Origin: Ekhidna sp.
GTDB lineage: Bacteria; Bacteroidota; Bacteroidia; Cytophagales; Cyclobacteriaceae
Length of the DNA stretch: 16,436 bases
Reading direction: 5' to 3'
Assembly: GCA_028821635.1 (NCBI GenBank)
Contig: JAPPDO010000078.1
Location: 1 to 16,436 of the forward strand
Position numbers and translations under genes: made by a program. Below are positions 15,945 to 16,436 of this stretch, piece by piece. Under the pieces are notes generated by a model. That model was not told where the DNA came from, made no database searches, and worked only from the letters and a program-made list of their open reading frames with translations. Every line of letters begins with the position of its first letter. Position 1 is the stretch's first letter.

Positions 15945-16132
15945 CTAAATGAAAAATCCCTGTTACGCATAGGAGCGTAAGCATACGCAGAATCAAAACC
16001 GTCGCTGAAGCTCGGACTAGCATCGGGATCATCGACTTCGATGAGAGATGACCGGGATTGAACATAGCTGAAAATGTTGCAGACCCCTCTCCGTGCCCTC
16101 CATGACTTCTCCGTGTTCTCTGTGGTTCAATC
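15945..16132. repeat. Repeat-rich non-coding block with a second leader-repeat copy
   Basis: A 96-codon frame crosses this block on the minus strand (15925-16215), but its product (low-complexity RTRRSHGGHGEG, then a Met/Leu-rich run) does not look like a folded protein. The DNA instead shows structure: hairpins TTACGC/GCGTAA (15963-15968 with 15975-15980) and TCATCG/CGATGA with an ACTT loop (16029-16034 with 16039-16044). At 16087-16132 there is a tract 35/46 identical without gaps to 6346-6391, in the same orientation. It is more GC-rich than its flanks. It is most likely a dispersed repeat or mobile-element relic. Confidence 0.5.
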
Positions 16133-16260
16133 GTTATTAGTTTGTTCAGCGAAGGCATGATACGAACAAAAAGTAAAATCATGGCGATCCTTAAAATCAA
16201 ATAAAGCCCGTTCAAGACAGACTACACCTAGAGAAAAATAAAAAAAAATCGAAAAAACGC

Positions 16261-16290
16261 TTGCATCTTTAACTAATTGTTTTATGTTTG
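16261..16290 (+). promoter_or_regulatory. Near-ideal Bacteroidota promoter
   Basis: TTG (16261-16263), a 19-base spacer and TATGTTTG (16283-16290) match the primary sigma-factor consensus of Bacteroidota (TTG-N19-TAnnTTTG) at every defined position. Transcription would start near 16297, giving a leader of about 24 bases to the ATG at 16321. Confidence 0.65.
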
Positions 16291-16320
16291 CACCTTAATT
16301 AATTACTGAATACTAAGATT

Positions 16321-16386
16321 ATGAACCGGATATTAAACTATAACACCGCAAAATCATTGTTTAAAGCACCTAGAGGGCATAAGTCT
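16321..16386 (+). CDS. Truncated gene start, function unknown
   Basis: An ATG placed about 30 bases after a strong promoter opens a frame beginning MNRILNYNTAKSLFKAPRGH and continuing for 22 codons before the poly-G tract. The short basic start is not a signal peptide and matches nothing I recognise. The rest of the gene is missing because the sequence ends, so only the promoter context and AT-rich leader support it as a real gene. Confidence 0.4.

Positions 16387-16436
<50 letters not shown>

Noticed and set aside
15925..16215. 96-codon minus-strand frame
   Set aside because: Low-complexity product, overlap with a dispersed repeat and hairpins, no signal or fold pattern; treated as repeat DNA rather than a gene.

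Overview
The window looks like a chromosomal segment of a Bacteroidota bacterium, probably a Cytophagales-like marine or soil lineage (inference). The support is a moderately AT-rich composition, absent or weak Shine-Dalgarno sequences, promoter-like boxes of the Bacteroidota type (TTG-N19-TAnnTTTG), a signal peptide ending AFA/Q, and protein families in the form typical of that phylum. The right end runs into 50 consecutive G residues, so the window is almost certainly the end of an assembled contig.

Layout. (1) 26-2470, minus strand: parE (topoisomerase IV subunit B), preceded by a small four-helix membrane protein of unknown function. (2) 2471-2820: a 350-base stretch with no confident gene. 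It holds an 82-codon stop-free frame directly behind, and in phase with, the stop of the next gene. (3) 2821-6128: a divergent pair sharing a 140-bp promoter region. One gene encodes a CASTOR/POLLUX-type ion channel with two RCK-like regulatory modules. The other encodes a membrane-tethered TAXI-type solute-binding protein with an unusual cytoplasmic tail. This pair is the strongest candidate here for a poorly described system: a binding-protein-coupled, tandem-RCK channel. (4) 6129-6724: a 596-base mreB leader containing a small inverted-end repeat element, alternative hairpins and a degraded coding-like stretch. (5) 6725-12127: the complete rod-shape (elongasome) operon mreB-mreC-mreD-mrdA(PBP2)-rodA. 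Its last four genes are tightly packed or overlapping. (6) 12130-15836, minus strand: a large AsmA-family envelope protein ending 2 bp from rodA, then a small lipoprotein and a small secreted protein, both of unknown function. (7) 15837-16436: a repeat-rich, non-coding-looking stretch carrying a second copy of the mreB-leader repeat, then a near-ideal Bacteroidota promoter and the first 22 codons of a gene cut off by the poly-G.

How the parts work together. MreB, MreC, MreD, PBP2 and RodA form the lateral-wall peptidoglycan synthesis machine. RodA polymerises glycan strands, PBP2 crosslinks them and MreBCD organises the complex. The adjacent AsmA-like protein would also act in the envelope. 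ParE acts with ParC, which is not in the window, to decatenate chromosomes. The channel and TAXI pair is inferred to work together from its divergent arrangement and complementary topology, not from known biochemistry. No tRNA, rRNA, CRISPR array or intact transposase gene was seen.
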